Under the pieces are notes generated by a model, which was not told where the DNA came from, did not search any database, and saw only the letters and a list, made by a program, of their open reading frames with translations. The position numbers and the translations under genes were made by a program. Of a stretch of DNA of 64,000 nt, positions 8,463 through 17,220 are shown in pieces; the stretch's first letter is position 1, and the number at the start of each line of letters is the position of its first letter. The stretch spans positions 2,852,001-2,916,000 of the forward strand of contig NZ_CP009322.1 of the NCBI RefSeq assembly GCF_000959725.1. Direction: 5' to 3'. The stretch is from Burkholderia gladioli (GTDB taxonomy: Bacteria; Pseudomonadota; Gammaproteobacteria; Burkholderiales; Burkholderiaceae).

Positions 8463-9644
8463 TTACTGCCCCGCTCCATCGAGCGCGGTCAGGATCCGGT
8501 AGGCGGCGGCGACGCGGTCCTCGATCGGATAGCTGCGATTCGCGAGGATCACGATGCCCATCCGCTTGGCGGGCACGAATGCGACGTAGCTCGAGAAGCC
8601 GTTGGTGGAGCCCGTCTTGTTGATCCAGACATCATCCCGCGGCGCCTCGGGCGGACGGATTTCCGTCACCTTCATGCCCTTGAAGAGCATCGCCGGGCCG
8701 TTGCCGATCAGCAGCGTCTTCAGCGCGACCGGATAGGGATACTGCTCCCAGATCAGGTCCTGCGTCATGGGCCCGGCCTGGAAGTAGCCGGTATGCGTCT
8801 GCGTCACCGCGCGTTGCAGCGACGCTTCGAGCGGGATCAGCTTCATGTTGCCCTGCATGAAGTGCAGCAGGTCGCCGGCCGTCGACTTGACGCCATAGGC
8901 CTCCCGTCCCACCACCTCCATCTTCATGCGGATCGGCTTGCCCGCCGCCGTATAACCTTGCGCGTAATCGGCCTCGCGCGCGGCCGGCACGTCGATGAAG
9001 GTGTTCTTCAGGCCCAGGCCCGGAAACAACCGCCCTTCCATCAGGCTGGTGGAATCCTGCTGCAGGCGGTTCGCGGTCAGGATGCCCAGGGTCCCGATGC
9101 TGATGTTCGAGTAGGTGCGAAAGGTGCCCGGTGCATGAGCGGCATGCCAGTGCTTCAGGTAGCTGATCAGTTCGGCTTCGTCGCGGACGTCGTCAGGCAC
9201 CTGGAGAGGCAGGCCGCCCACCGTATGCGCGCCGAGATCGAGCAGGCGCACCTTGCCGAAATCGCTGCCGCGCAGCGGCGGCAGGTAGGTTTCCACCTTG
9301 TCGCTGAGCGACAGTTGCTTGTCGACCTCGGCCAGCGATGCCAGCGTGGCCGTGAAAGTCTTGGATACCGAGCCGAGCTCGAACAGCGTCGCGTTCGTGA
9401 CGGGCCGGCCGCTTTCCTTCGACGCCACGCCGTAGTTGAAGACGTGCGCCTTGCCGTCCACCACCACGCCCACCGCCATGCCCGGGATCTGCTTCTCCGT
9501 CATAAGCGGACGTATGGTCTCGTCCACCACGGCCTGGACGCGATCGGCGGCCGCGAAGGCCGTGTCGGCGATACCGAGCATCGCGCCCGCGGCGCAGAAC
9601 AGAACCGCCTGGGTCATGGCGGGCATCATCTTGCTGAACTTCAT
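8463..9644 (-). CDS. ampC: class C beta-lactamase (AmpC-type)
   Basis: A 393-residue periplasmic serine beta-lactamase that hydrolyses cephalosporin-type beta-lactams. It has a signal peptide ending near AFA-A (about residue 31), S92-V-S-K95 (nucleophile and general base), YSN in 'FRTYSNISIG' and KTG in 'INKTGSTNGFSSYV'. Those three motifs in order define class C. Length is normal. The gene is divergent from an AmpR-like LysR regulator across 116 bases, the canonical inducible ampR-ampC arrangement. A cupin gene is attached at its 3' side. Confidence 0.9.
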   Translation of the reverse strand: MKFSKMMPAMTQAVLFCAAGAMLGIADTAFAAADRVQAVVDETIRPLMTEKQIPGMAVGVVVDGKAHVFNYGVASKESGRPVTNATLFELGSVSKTFTATLASLAEVDKQLSLSDKVETYLPPLRGSDFGKVRLLDLGAHTVGGLPLQVPDDVRDEAELISYLKHWHAAHAPGTFRTYSNISIGTLGILTANRLQQDSTSLMEGRLFPGLGLKNTFIDVPAAREADYAQGYTAAGKPIRMKMEVVGREAYGVKSTAGDLLHFMQGNMKLIPLEASLQRAVTQTHTGYFQAGPMTQDLIWEQYPYPVALKTLLIGNGPAMLFKGMKVTEIRPPEAPRDDVWINKTGSTNGFSSYVAFVPAKRMGIVILANRSYPIEDRVAAAYRILTALDGAGQ

Positions 9645-9760
9645 CGTGTGGCGTCCTTATCGAAAGCTGGGCTTGAAGAGCCGCCACTATCGCGGTTTCG
9701 GGGCCAGGCGACAAACGATGATAAATTGTCCATTGCCCTAGAAAAACTTATGACATCCTC

Positions 9761-10642
9761 ATGCGCCCCAATTTGCCCCTGAACGCGCTGCGCGCCTTCG
9801 AATCCTCGTCGCGGCACCTGAGCTTCACGCGCGCCGCGCAGGAACTGAACGTCACCCAGGCCGCCGTCAGCCAGCAGGTTCGCGCGCTGGAGGAACGGCT
9901 CGGCGTCAGCCTCTTCAAGCGCCTGCCGCGCGGGCTGGCGGTAACCGACGAAGGGCTCGCGCTGCGCCCCGTGCTCAGCGATGCCTTCGACCGCATCGAA
10001 TCCGTGCTGCGGCAGTTCGAGGGTGGACACTTCCACGAGGTGCTGACGGTGGGCGCCGTTGGCACCTTCGCGGTGGGATGGCTGATGCCTCGGCTCCGGT
10101 CCTTCCACGCGCTGCATCCCTTCGTCGAACTGCGCCTGATGACGAACAACAACCTGGTCGACCTGGCCGCCGAAGGCCTCGATTGCGCGATCCGCTTCGG
10201 CGACGGCAACTGGCCCGGCACGCGCGCGCAGAAGCTGTTCGACGCGCCGCTCTCGCTGCTGTGCGCGCCGGACATCGCGCAGCGCCTGCGGGTGCCCGCC
10301 GATCTCGTCGGGGAAACGCTGCTGCGCTCCTATCGCGCCGACGACTGGATGAACTGGTTCGCGAAGGCGGGGCTCGCGCCGATGCCGGCGCGAGGTGCCG
10401 TGTTCGACTCGTCGCGGTTGATGGTCGAGGCGGCAACGCAAGGCGCCGGCGTGGCGCTCGCGCCCGCCTCGATGTTCGCGCGAGACCTCGCCACGGGGCG
10501 CCTGGTGCGGCCGTTCGATATCGAGGTGCAGGCGGGCAGCTACTGGCTCATCGGGCAGAAGGGGAAGCCGGCCACGCCGGCCATGCAGTTGTTCAACCAG
10601 TGGATCGTGAAGCAGGCCGAGGAGGAAGGCACGGCCGCATGA
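9761..10642 (+). CDS. ampR: AmpR-like LysR family regulator
   Basis: A 293-residue LysR protein starting 'RPNLPLNALRAFESSSRHLSFTRAAQELNVTQAAVSQQVRALEERLGV', which is AmpR/GcvA-like in wording, followed by a substrate-binding domain (about residues 90-290). AmpR senses muropeptides and switches ampC on. The divergent beta-lactamase gene strongly supports the call. The intergenic stretch 9645-9760 holds an AT-rich block (around 9720-9750) where the LysR site would be expected. Confidence 0.85.
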   Translation: MRPNLPLNALRAFESSSRHLSFTRAAQELNVTQAAVSQQVRALEERLGVSLFKRLPRGLAVTDEGLALRPVLSDAFDRIESVLRQFEGGHFHEVLTVGAVGTFAVGWLMPRLRSFHALHPFVELRLMTNNNLVDLAAEGLDCAIRFGDGNWPGTRAQKLFDAPLSLLCAPDIAQRLRVPADLVGETLLRSYRADDWMNWFAKAGLAPMPARGAVFDSSRLMVEAATQGAGVALAPASMFARDLATGRLVRPFDIEVQAGSYWLIGQKGKPATPAMQLFNQWIVKQAEEEGTAA

Positions 10643-10663
10643 GGGCAAGCCGAGGTGCTAGCG

Positions 10664-11551
10664 TCATCGCCCATTGGCCGAAGCCACCATCGCGGCGATC
10701 GCCGTATCCAGCGACGTGGTGCCGAATGCGCGCTCGCCGGCATCCACCTCGACGTCGATGTGTCCCGCGTTGTGCGCATCGAACAGGTCGATGATCAGTT
10801 GCGCATGCTGCTCGCTCGCACCGCCCTGGGCGAGGGCCGACGCCCATTGATCCCGAGGCAGCGCGAGCGCCTTGACGGGGCGGCCGCTGGCCTTCTCGAT
10901 CGACTGCGCGACATCGTTCGCGGTGACGCGTGCCGGCCCCTCGACGCTCACGATGCGCGTTGCCGCGGCGCTCGGCCCATCGCGCAGTAGGCGCGCCGAA
11001 ACCACGCCGACATCGCCCGCCGAGATGGTCGGGAAGCGCTTGTCGACGGGATCGTGGAAACTCGGCAGCACGCCGCTCGACAAGGCCACCGGCAACACGC
11101 GCGCCCAGTTCTGCATATGCTCCGCCGAGCGCAACAGCGTGAGCTTCGGCGACACCTCGCGCAAGGCCGCTTCCAGATGATGGAACAGCTTCGTGATGCC
11201 GGTATCGGCGTCGAGCTCGGCGCCGTAATCGGACAAGGCCAGCACGTGCAGATGGCGATGCGCGGCAAGCACGCGCGCGGCGACGTCGATGGTCTTGCGC
11301 ATCGTGTCGGCTGGCTGCGCATCGTCCCGTGGCAGCGGAACCAGCACCTGAACGGCCTGCGCGCCGTCCAGCGCACGATCGAGCGCTGACTGATCGTGCA
11401 GATCGGCGAACACTACCTCGCAGCCGATGCTCGCCAGCGCGGCACCTTGCACCGCATCGCGCACCACGGCCCGCACCGGCAGCGATGCCTGTCGCAATGC
11501 CGTCGCCGTGGTTTGTCCGACCTTTCCCGCCGCGCCAAGGATCACGTACAT
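10664..11551 (-). CDS. NmrA-like NAD(P)-binding protein
   Basis: A 295-residue atypical SDR starting MYVILGAAGKVGQTTATAL (Gly-rich loop at residues 5-12), with 'EVVFADLHDQSALDRALDGAQAVQVLVPLP', the NmrA/QOR2-like pattern. The usual catalytic Tyr/Lys pair is not obvious, as is normal for NmrA-type sensors or quinone reductases. It is convergent with ampR (22 bases) and divergent from an AraC regulator that probably controls it. Confidence 0.85.
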   Translation of the reverse strand: MYVILGAAGKVGQTTATALRQASLPVRAVVRDAVQGAALASIGCEVVFADLHDQSALDRALDGAQAVQVLVPLPRDDAQPADTMRKTIDVAARVLAAHRHLHVLALSDYGAELDADTGITKLFHHLEAALREVSPKLTLLRSAEHMQNWARVLPVALSSGVLPSFHDPVDKRFPTISAGDVGVVSARLLRDGPSAAATRIVSVEGPARVTANDVAQSIEKASGRPVKALALPRDQWASALAQGGASEQHAQLIIDLFDAHNAGHIDVEVDAGERAFGTTSLDTAIAAMVASANGR

Positions 11552-11693
11552 CGTTCGACTCCTGTTTCATTGGGGAGGAATCGAGCGTATCGCGGCATCA
11601 CGGGCGATTCGCGCAGGAACGGATGGTGATCAGCAGGAATGGATGACGGCCGCCCGGCGCGGCGGCAGGCGCGCCGCCGGGGATCGATGCATA

Positions 11694-12605
11694 ATGCGCG
11701 AAACCGTGGCTGCCGAGGTGCGAACCGTGAATGCGATCAACCCTGCCGAGAGATTCCAGGCCGGTGCGCGCGAGCGCCTGCTGTCGAGCGACCGGCTCGG
11801 CTGGTCGGGCTTCGGCGCCGAGCTGGTGGGCATCGGCGCGGGCGTGCATCGCGTACCGGCGGCGGCCGAGCATCGCGTCGGCATGCATATCGGCGCGCCG
11901 GTGACCGCGCATTGCCGCTGCGACGGCCGCCGGTCGTCGCGCATCCAGAGCCAGGGCGACGTCGACGTGATTCCGGCCGGCCTCGACGGCCAATGGGCCG
12001 ACGATGCAAGCTGCACGATCCTGCGGATCGCCTTCACCGATGAATTCGCGCAACGCACGCTGTCGCGTCTCGATCGACGCGGCGCCGTCGCGCGGATCAC
12101 GCCGCGTTTTCAGTGGCGCGATCCGCGTTTCCAGCATCTCGCCTGGGCCTTGCGCGCGGAACTCGAAGCGCCGTTTGCATCCGACGCGCTTTATGCGGAA
12201 AGCCTGGGCGTGGCGATGATCATCCGGCTCGCGGATGGAGATGAGGACTCAGCTTCGCGATCGACCAAGCCGGCCTTGAGTCGAAGCGCGGCGATGCGCG
12301 TGGTCGACTATATCGATGCGCATCTCGACCGGAGCCTGACGCTCGCCGAGCTGGCCGAGGTCGCGGGGCTCAGCGTGCCGCATTTCAAGTTGCTGTTCCG
12401 GCGGACCTTCGGGACACCGGTGCATCAGTTTGTGGTGGAGAAGCGCGTCGAACGCGCGAAGCGGCTGCTCCTGCAGGGTGGACTGCCGGTCAGCCAGGTC
12501 GCGCTCGATTGCGGCTTCGCGCATGCGAGCCATATGGCGCACTGGATGAAGCGCATGCTGGGGGTGACGCCGAGGGAGGTAGAACAAAGCGAGCGGAGGA
12601 AATAA
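11694..12605 (+). CDS. AraC family transcriptional regulator
   Basis: A 303-residue protein with an N-terminal sensor region and two C-terminal helix-turn-helix motifs ('SLTLAELAEVAGLSVPHFKLLFRRTFGTPVHQFVVEKRVERAKRLL' and 'VSQVALDCGFAHASHMAHWMKRMLG'). The ATG at 11694 is preferred because upstream codons would overlap the divergent NmrA-like gene. Other starts at 11727 (GTG) are possible. It is divergent from the NmrA-like gene. Confidence 0.85.
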   Translation: MRETVAAEVRTVNAINPAERFQAGARERLLSSDRLGWSGFGAELVGIGAGVHRVPAAAEHRVGMHIGAPVTAHCRCDGRRSSRIQSQGDVDVIPAGLDGQWADDASCTILRIAFTDEFAQRTLSRLDRRGAVARITPRFQWRDPRFQHLAWALRAELEAPFASDALYAESLGVAMIIRLADGDEDSASRSTKPALSRSAAMRVVDYIDAHLDRSLTLAELAEVAGLSVPHFKLLFRRTFGTPVHQFVVEKRVERAKRLLLQGGLPVSQVALDCGFAHASHMAHWMKRMLGVTPREVEQSERRK

Positions 12606-12678
12606 CACCGCGGCACCGATACCGTGGCTTCGCTGCAACTCGTGCACTCCGTCCCGCATCCCGGTAGTTACCCCATGA

Positions 12679-12715
12679 CATGCAAGAATCATAATGCCGT
12701 TATGATTCTTGCATG
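12679..12715 (+). promoter_or_regulatory. 16-bp-arm inverted repeat covering the start codon of the oxidase gene
   Basis: CATGCAAGAATCATAA (12679-12694) is perfectly repeated in inverted form at 12700-12715 around a 5-base centre (TGCCG). The right arm ends with the ATG at 12713. TATGAT at 12701-12706 is one base from a consensus -10 and would place the transcript start at or next to the A of ATG. No Shine-Dalgarno is visible upstream. The repeat may be an operator, a start-sequestering RNA hairpin, or both. Confidence 0.7.
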
Positions 12716-13930
12716 AACACCGTAAACCGAACACCCGCCCGGCAACCGCACAAGGCGCTGGCGAGATATCTGTCGCTCGACGACTTCGAGCTTGCAGCAA
12801 AGCGGCATCTCCCCCGCCCCATATTTGGCTATATCGCCGGCGCCGCCGAGCGCAACGCATCGCTCGACGACAACCAACGCGTGTATGCCGAGTACCGGTT
12901 CATCACGCGCGTGTTGCGCGACGTATCCAAGCGCTCACAGTCGACGACACTGTTCGGCCATACCTGGTCGGCGCCGTTCGGCATCGCGCCGATGGGCATC
13001 TCGGCGCTGTCCGCCTACCGCGGCGATCTCGTCCTGGCGCAGGCAGCCCGACGCGCCGATATCCCGATGATCATGAGCGGCTCGTCGCTGATTCCCCTGG
13101 AAACGGTGGCACGCGCCGCGCCACGGACCTGGTTCCAGGCCTATCTGCCTGGAGAAGCCGACAAGATCCATGCCCTCGTGGAGCGAGTCGAGCGCGCAGG
13201 CTACGAAACGCTGGTATTGACGGTCGATACCGCCGTGCTCGCGAATCGCGAGAACAACGTCCGCGCCGGGTTCTCGACACCGCTCAAGCCGAGCCTGCGT
13301 CTTGCCATGGAGGGCATCACGCACCCGCGCTGGTTGTTCGGCACGGCGCTGAAAACGCTGGTCAGGCACGGCATGCCGCATTTCGAAAATTCCTATGCCA
13401 CGCGCGGCGCTCCGATCTTCTCGCGCCGTGTGGCACGCGATTTCGGTGCGAAAGATCATCTGAACTGGGAGCATGTCGAGCAGATTCGACGGCAGTGGAA
13501 AGGCAGACTGATCATCAAGGGGCTGCTTGCCGCCGACGATGCGAGCATGGCGAGCGATCGCGGCGTGGACGGCGTCATCGTGTCGAACCACGGCGGGCGC
13601 CAACTCGACGGGGCCGTGGCGCCGCTGCGGGTGCTGCCGGAAATCGCGGCGGCGGTCAGGGGACGCATTCCGGTCATGATCGACGGCGGCATCCGGCGCG
13701 GCACCGACGTGCTGAAGGCGCTCGCGCTGGGTGCCGATTTCGTATTCGTCGGACGCCCCTTCAACTACGCGGCGGCGGTCGCCGGAGAACCCGGCGTCGA
13801 TCACGCCATTGCCATACTTCGCGCCGAAGTGCAGCGCAACCTCGGGCTGCTCGGCCTCAACGCCCTCGATGAGCTCGGTCCGCACATGTTGTTGAAAGAA
13901 AGCGCCACAGATCATGGACCTCTCGCATGA
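12713..13930 (+). CDS. FMN-dependent alpha-hydroxyacid dehydrogenase/oxidase
   Basis: A 405-residue member of the lactate/mandelate dehydrogenase (LldD/MdlB) family. It oxidises an (S)-2-hydroxy acid to the 2-oxo acid using FMN. Visible motifs: N-terminal 'LSLDDFELAAKRHLPRPIFGYIAGAAE', FMN region 'APFGIAPMGISAL', 'LIIKGLLAADDA', catalytic His-Gly-Gly-Arg in 'VSNHGGRQLDG', and 'MIDGGIRRGTDVLKALALGADFVFVGRPF'. The stop overlaps the following IclR gene by four bases (ATGA). The substrate is unknown. Context suggests a hydroxy acid of the neighbouring pathway. Confidence 0.92.
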   Translation: MNTVNRTPARQPHKALARYLSLDDFELAAKRHLPRPIFGYIAGAAERNASLDDNQRVYAEYRFITRVLRDVSKRSQSTTLFGHTWSAPFGIAPMGISALSAYRGDLVLAQAARRADIPMIMSGSSLIPLETVARAAPRTWFQAYLPGEADKIHALVERVERAGYETLVLTVDTAVLANRENNVRAGFSTPLKPSLRLAMEGITHPRWLFGTALKTLVRHGMPHFENSYATRGAPIFSRRVARDFGAKDHLNWEHVEQIRRQWKGRLIIKGLLAADDASMASDRGVDGVIVSNHGGRQLDGAVAPLRVLPEIAAAVRGRIPVMIDGGIRRGTDVLKALALGADFVFVGRPFNYAAAVAGEPGVDHAIAILRAEVQRNLGLLGLNALDELGPHMLLKESATDHGPLA

Positions 13931-14670
13931 AACACGAAGACGAACCCGTTGATCGTTCGGTAGCCGCCGTCGACCGGACGCTGCTGCTGCTCGAAGCCTT
14001 CCTGGGCCAACCCGGCACGCGCTCGCTCGGCGAGCTCGAAGCGCGAACCGGTCTGTTCAAGAGCGTGATCCTGCGCTACATGCTGTCGCTGGAGGCCAGG
14101 GGCTTCGTCCACAAAGAGGCGAGCGGCGCCTACCGACTCGGCATCAAGGCATCGCAGCTCGGCAAGGCATTCGATGGCGGCATCGATCTGGTCGACACGC
14201 TGGCGCCCATCGTCGATCGGCTGATGCGAAAGACCGGACATAGCGCGTCGGTCTACGTACGCGACGGCGACTCGCGTGTGTGCCTCGTACGCGCCGAGCC
14301 CGATCGCGTCGTGCGCGTCGCGATCCGGGCAGGCACCCGGCGCCCGATCGACAAAACCGCCTCGGGGCAGACATTCAAGCGCTTCGGCACACTCACGGCC
14401 GCGGCGCTGGGAGAGAACGGCCTGGACAACGTGAGCGTATCGGCAGGCGTCGGCGACCCGCTGCTGGCCTCGATGTCGATGCCGCTGTTCGGCGCCGGCA
14501 ATGGCTTCGTGGGCGTGCTCACGCTGTCGGGCGTGATCGGCGATTTCGATGTGGACGATCGTGGATTGCGATCGACGCTCCATGCGGAAGCGTCGATCGC
14601 CAGTACGCAGTTGGGCGCGGTCGTGCCGAGGACGAAACCCGCGCCGCGCCGCCGGCCCGCATCGAAGTGA
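13927..14670 (+). CDS. IclR family regulator (first of two)
   Basis: A 247-residue IclR protein: winged helix at the N-terminus ('RTLLLLEAFLGQPGTRSLGELEARTGLFKSVILRYMLSLEARGFVH') and a C-terminal GAF-like effector domain ('GHSASVYVRDGDSRVCLVRAEPDRVVRV'). It is translationally coupled to the hydroxyacid oxidase gene and convergent, two bases apart, with a second IclR gene. It probably regulates the oxidase operon or the neighbouring ten-gene set. Confidence 0.9.
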   Translation: MKHEDEPVDRSVAAVDRTLLLLEAFLGQPGTRSLGELEARTGLFKSVILRYMLSLEARGFVHKEASGAYRLGIKASQLGKAFDGGIDLVDTLAPIVDRLMRKTGHSASVYVRDGDSRVCLVRAEPDRVVRVAIRAGTRRPIDKTASGQTFKRFGTLTAAALGENGLDNVSVSAGVGDPLLASMSMPLFGAGNGFVGVLTLSGVIGDFDVDDRGLRSTLHAEASIASTQLGAVVPRTKPAPRRRPASK

Positions 14671-14672
14671 AC

Positions 14673-15386
14673 TCAGCCGCGAGCGTACATCTGCTCGCAG
14701 AAGGCCAGGCTCGCACCGAGCTTCCTGGACAGATCCGATGCCGCGCGCAATTGCGGCTCGATCAGTTCGCCGGTTTCGTGCGCCGCGTTCAGACGCGACG
14801 CGGGACCGGACAAGGTGAGCGCCGCCATGAAGCGATCGCCGGCACCGAACACGGGCGTCGCGAACGCGGCGGTGTGCGTATCGCGAGCGCCTGATGTGAA
14901 CCACGGAAACGACGGCAGCGTGTCGTAGATCGGCTCGCCGACGCCCCAGAAGCGGATCACATGGCTGATCGCGGTGTCGTCCAGCGGCAATGCCGTGCCC
15001 GGAAGCCGGGTTTCACGCAGCCCCTCGGAGGGTTCGGCACGAAAAAGACAAAGCCGTTGCCCGTTGTCGAGCACATAGTAGGACGCGCTTTCGCGTGTCT
15101 GCGCCGCAAGCGCGTGCAACGCCGGTTCGACGATCGTCGAAAGATGGAACGATTGCTCGTAGAGCTTGCCCAGGTACAGCAGTCGGGCGCCGAGGGCATA
15201 CTCGCCCGACTCGGCTCGTACCACGTAACCCATTCGTTCCAATGAATTCATCAACCGGTACACGGTTGTCTTGTGCATGCCCGAGGCCTGCGCAAGCGCG
15301 GCCAGCGCGAGCTTTTCCTTCCCCGGCCTGAAACAGTCGAGCAGCGACAGCGCTTTCTCGACCGCGGCAACTCCATCGTTTCCCAT
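14673..15386 (-). CDS. IclR family regulator (second of two)
   Basis: From the ATG at 15386 the product is 237 residues: 'GVAAVEKALSLLDCFRPGKEKLALAALAQASGMHKTTVYRLMNSLERMGYV' is the winged helix, followed by the IclR effector domain. The longer in-frame start at 15638 is rejected because it would run over the divergent RraA-like gene and both palindromic operators. A 15-bp palindrome lies 34 bases upstream of this start, suggesting autoregulation and control of the divergent operon. Confidence 0.9.
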   Translation of the reverse strand: MGNDGVAAVEKALSLLDCFRPGKEKLALAALAQASGMHKTTVYRLMNSLERMGYVVRAESGEYALGARLLYLGKLYEQSFHLSTIVEPALHALAAQTRESASYYVLDNGQRLCLFRAEPSEGLRETRLPGTALPLDDTAISHVIRFWGVGEPIYDTLPSFPWFTSGARDTHTAAFATPVFGAGDRFMAALTLSGPASRLNAAHETGELIEPQLRAASDLSRKLGASLAFCEQMYARG

Positions 15387-15419
15387 TGCTCCGAACTCCC
15401 CGATCACGGCGACCCGAAA

Positions 15420-15434
15420 TTGTACATCGTACAA
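15420..15434 (+). promoter_or_regulatory. palindromic operator 1 (TTGTAC-ATC-GTACAA)
   Basis: A perfect inverted repeat, TTGTAC with a 3-base spacer, 34 bases upstream of the IclR start. The same 15 bases followed by the same CGCC recur at 15520. Probably a binding site for the adjacent IclR protein (inference). Confidence 0.75.
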
Positions 15435-15519
15435 CGCCGTTTCGTGCAGTAAAGGGGTAAACCTGAATGGCTCGCCTTGAATCATCGACGTTATAGTCAT
15501 TTCACTCTGTACACATATG

Positions 15520-15534
15520 TTGTACATCGTACAA
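15520..15534 (+). promoter_or_regulatory. palindromic operator 2 (TTGTAC-ATC-GTACAA)
   Basis: Identical to operator 1 and exactly 100 bases from it. It ends 21 bases before the RraA-like start. An extra TGTACA half-site lies at 15508-15513. Confidence 0.75.
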
Positions 15535-15555
15535 CGCCTTAGCAAAGGATTCTTC

Positions 15556-16254
15556 ATGAGCGCGCTTCCCACCGGACACACTTCCATCAACCGCCACATC
15601 GAACGCGTGTCGCCCGAGCTCGTGGCCGCGGCCGGCAAGTTTCAGGCAGCGATCCTGGCCGACGTCGCCGGCCGTCGCGGCACGATCAATGGCCGGGTCA
15701 AGGCAATGTCGCCGACGATGAAGGTGGCGGGGCCGGCCATCACGGTCGAGGTGCGTCCCGGCGACAATCTCGCGATCCATGCCGCGCTCGCGGTCGCCCA
15801 GCCCGGCGACGTCATCGTGGTCGATGGCAAGGGCGACCAGAGTTGCGCCCTGATTGGCGAAATCATGGCGTCGCAGGCAAAGGCGAGTGGCCTGGCGGGC
15901 TTCGTCATCGACGCCGCGGTGCGTGATTCGCACGAACTGGCGACGTGGGACTTTCCGGTGTTCTCGGTCGGCACGAACCCCTGCGGCCCGACCAAAAGCG
16001 TTGCCGGCCGCCTCAATTTCCCGATCTCGGTCGGAGGCGCCGCGGTCAACCCGGGCGATCTGATCGTCGGCGACGCGGACGGCGTAGTCGTGATTCCGCG
16101 CGACGACGTCGCCCGCATCGTCGATCTCGCCGCGAAAAAGCTGGCAAGCGAAACCGCCCGCCTCGCCGGCATCGCGAAGGGTGAACTGCGCCCGACGTGG
16201 ATCGAGAAGGAACTGCGCGCCGCGGGCATGCTGGCGGAAGGAGAGGCGCTGTAA
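15556..16254 (+). CDS. RraA-like aldolase/decarboxylase family protein
   Basis: A 232-residue member of the RraA/HMG aldolase family (4-hydroxy-4-methyl-2-oxoglutarate or 4-carboxy-4-hydroxy-2-oxoadipate aldolase, oxaloacetate decarboxylase). Visible: 'ILADVAGRRGTINGRVKAM', 'PGDNLAIHAALAVAQPGDVIVVDGKGDQSCALIGEIMASQAKASGLAGFVIDAAVRDSHEL' and 'VNPGDLIVGDADGVVVIPRDD', including the G-x-D and R-D substrate/metal residues. A Shine-Dalgarno (AAAGGA) supports the ATG at 15556 over an ATG at 15517 inside operator 2. It is the first gene of a ten-gene set and overlaps the next start (TAATG). Confidence 0.9.
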   Translation: MSALPTGHTSINRHIERVSPELVAAAGKFQAAILADVAGRRGTINGRVKAMSPTMKVAGPAITVEVRPGDNLAIHAALAVAQPGDVIVVDGKGDQSCALIGEIMASQAKASGLAGFVIDAAVRDSHELATWDFPVFSVGTNPCGPTKSVAGRLNFPISVGGAAVNPGDLIVGDADGVVVIPRDDVARIVDLAAKKLASETARLAGIAKGELRPTWIEKELRAAGMLAEGEAL

Positions 16255-17201
16255 TGCAAGCCGTCGTGAACAAACCCGTGGTCCTGGTCACCGCCGCCGA
16301 TCTCGCGCCCGAGGCGCTCGACATGCTGTCGCCCTTCGAGGTGGTGTTTGCCGGCAAGCAGCCGACCGAAGACGACATCGTCGCGCTCTGCACACGTCAT
16401 GATCCGGTCGCGATCATCGTTCGCTACGGCAAGGTCAATGCGCGGATCATGGACGCCGCCGGCAGTCTCCAGGTGATCTCGAAGCATGGCAGCGGCATCG
16501 ACGTGATCGACCAGCCAGCGGCGGCCGAGCGCGGCATCGCGGTTCGCGCCGCGACGGGTGCCAATGCCGCGGCGGTCGCGGAACATGCCTGGGCGCTGAT
16601 CCTCGCATGCGCGAAAGCGGTACCGCAGCTCGATGCGCGGATGCGCTCGGGTCATTGGGACAAGTCGATCCACAAGTCGATCGAATTGAACGACCGCACA
16701 CTCGGCCTCGTCGGGCTTGGCGCCATCGGGCGCCGCGTGGCGGCGGCGGGCATCGCGTTCGGCATGAAGGTCCTTGCCTTCGATCCCTATGCCAAGGAAG
16801 CCCCGGCCGGCGTGACGCTCGTCGCGCTCGACGAGCTCTACGCCGCATCGGATGTCGTATCCCTGCACTGCCCGCTCACCGACGACAATCGCAAGATGCT
16901 CGATGCGGCGGCATTCGCGCGTTTCAAGCAAGGGGCGATTCTGGTCAACACGGCGCGCGGCGGCCTGATCGACGAAGCGGCACTCGTCGATGCGCTCGCA
17001 AGCGGCCGGCTGCGAGCGGCGGGGCTCGACAGCTTCGCGATCGAACCGAAGCCGCATCCCCATCCGTTCGACGACATCGCGAACCTGATCCTGTCGCCTC
17101 ACATCGGCGGCGTCAGCGACGCGGCGTATGTGAACATGGGCACGGCCGCGGCAGCCAACGTGATCGCCGTGCTGGAAGCTCACGCGGGCAAGGCCGCCTG
17201 A
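16254..17201 (+). CDS. D-isomer-specific 2-hydroxyacid dehydrogenase
   Basis: A 315-residue NAD-dependent dehydrogenase (phosphoglycerate dehydrogenase-like). Motifs: 'LGLVGLGAIGRRVA' dinucleotide loop, 'SLHCPLTDDNRKMLD', catalytic Arg in 'ILVNTARGGLIDEAAL', Glu in 'SFAIEPKPHPHPF' and His in 'LSPHIGGVSDAA'. It would interconvert a 2-hydroxy acid and a 2-oxo acid in the same pathway as the RraA-like enzyme. The start overlaps the previous stop by one base. Confidence 0.92.
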   Translation: MQAVVNKPVVLVTAADLAPEALDMLSPFEVVFAGKQPTEDDIVALCTRHDPVAIIVRYGKVNARIMDAAGSLQVISKHGSGIDVIDQPAAAERGIAVRAATGANAAAVAEHAWALILACAKAVPQLDARMRSGHWDKSIHKSIELNDRTLGLVGLGAIGRRVAAAGIAFGMKVLAFDPYAKEAPAGVTLVALDELYAASDVVSLHCPLTDDNRKMLDAAAFARFKQGAILVNTARGGLIDEAALVDALASGRLRAAGLDSFAIEPKPHPHPFDDIANLILSPHIGGVSDAAYVNMGTAAAANVIAVLEAHAGKAA

Positions 17202-17220
17202 CCTACGCGAGGAAACGAGC

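Noticed and set aside
15517..15555. Upstream ATG for the RraA-like gene
   Set aside because: It lies across the palindromic operator, and a good Shine-Dalgarno precedes the ATG at 15556.
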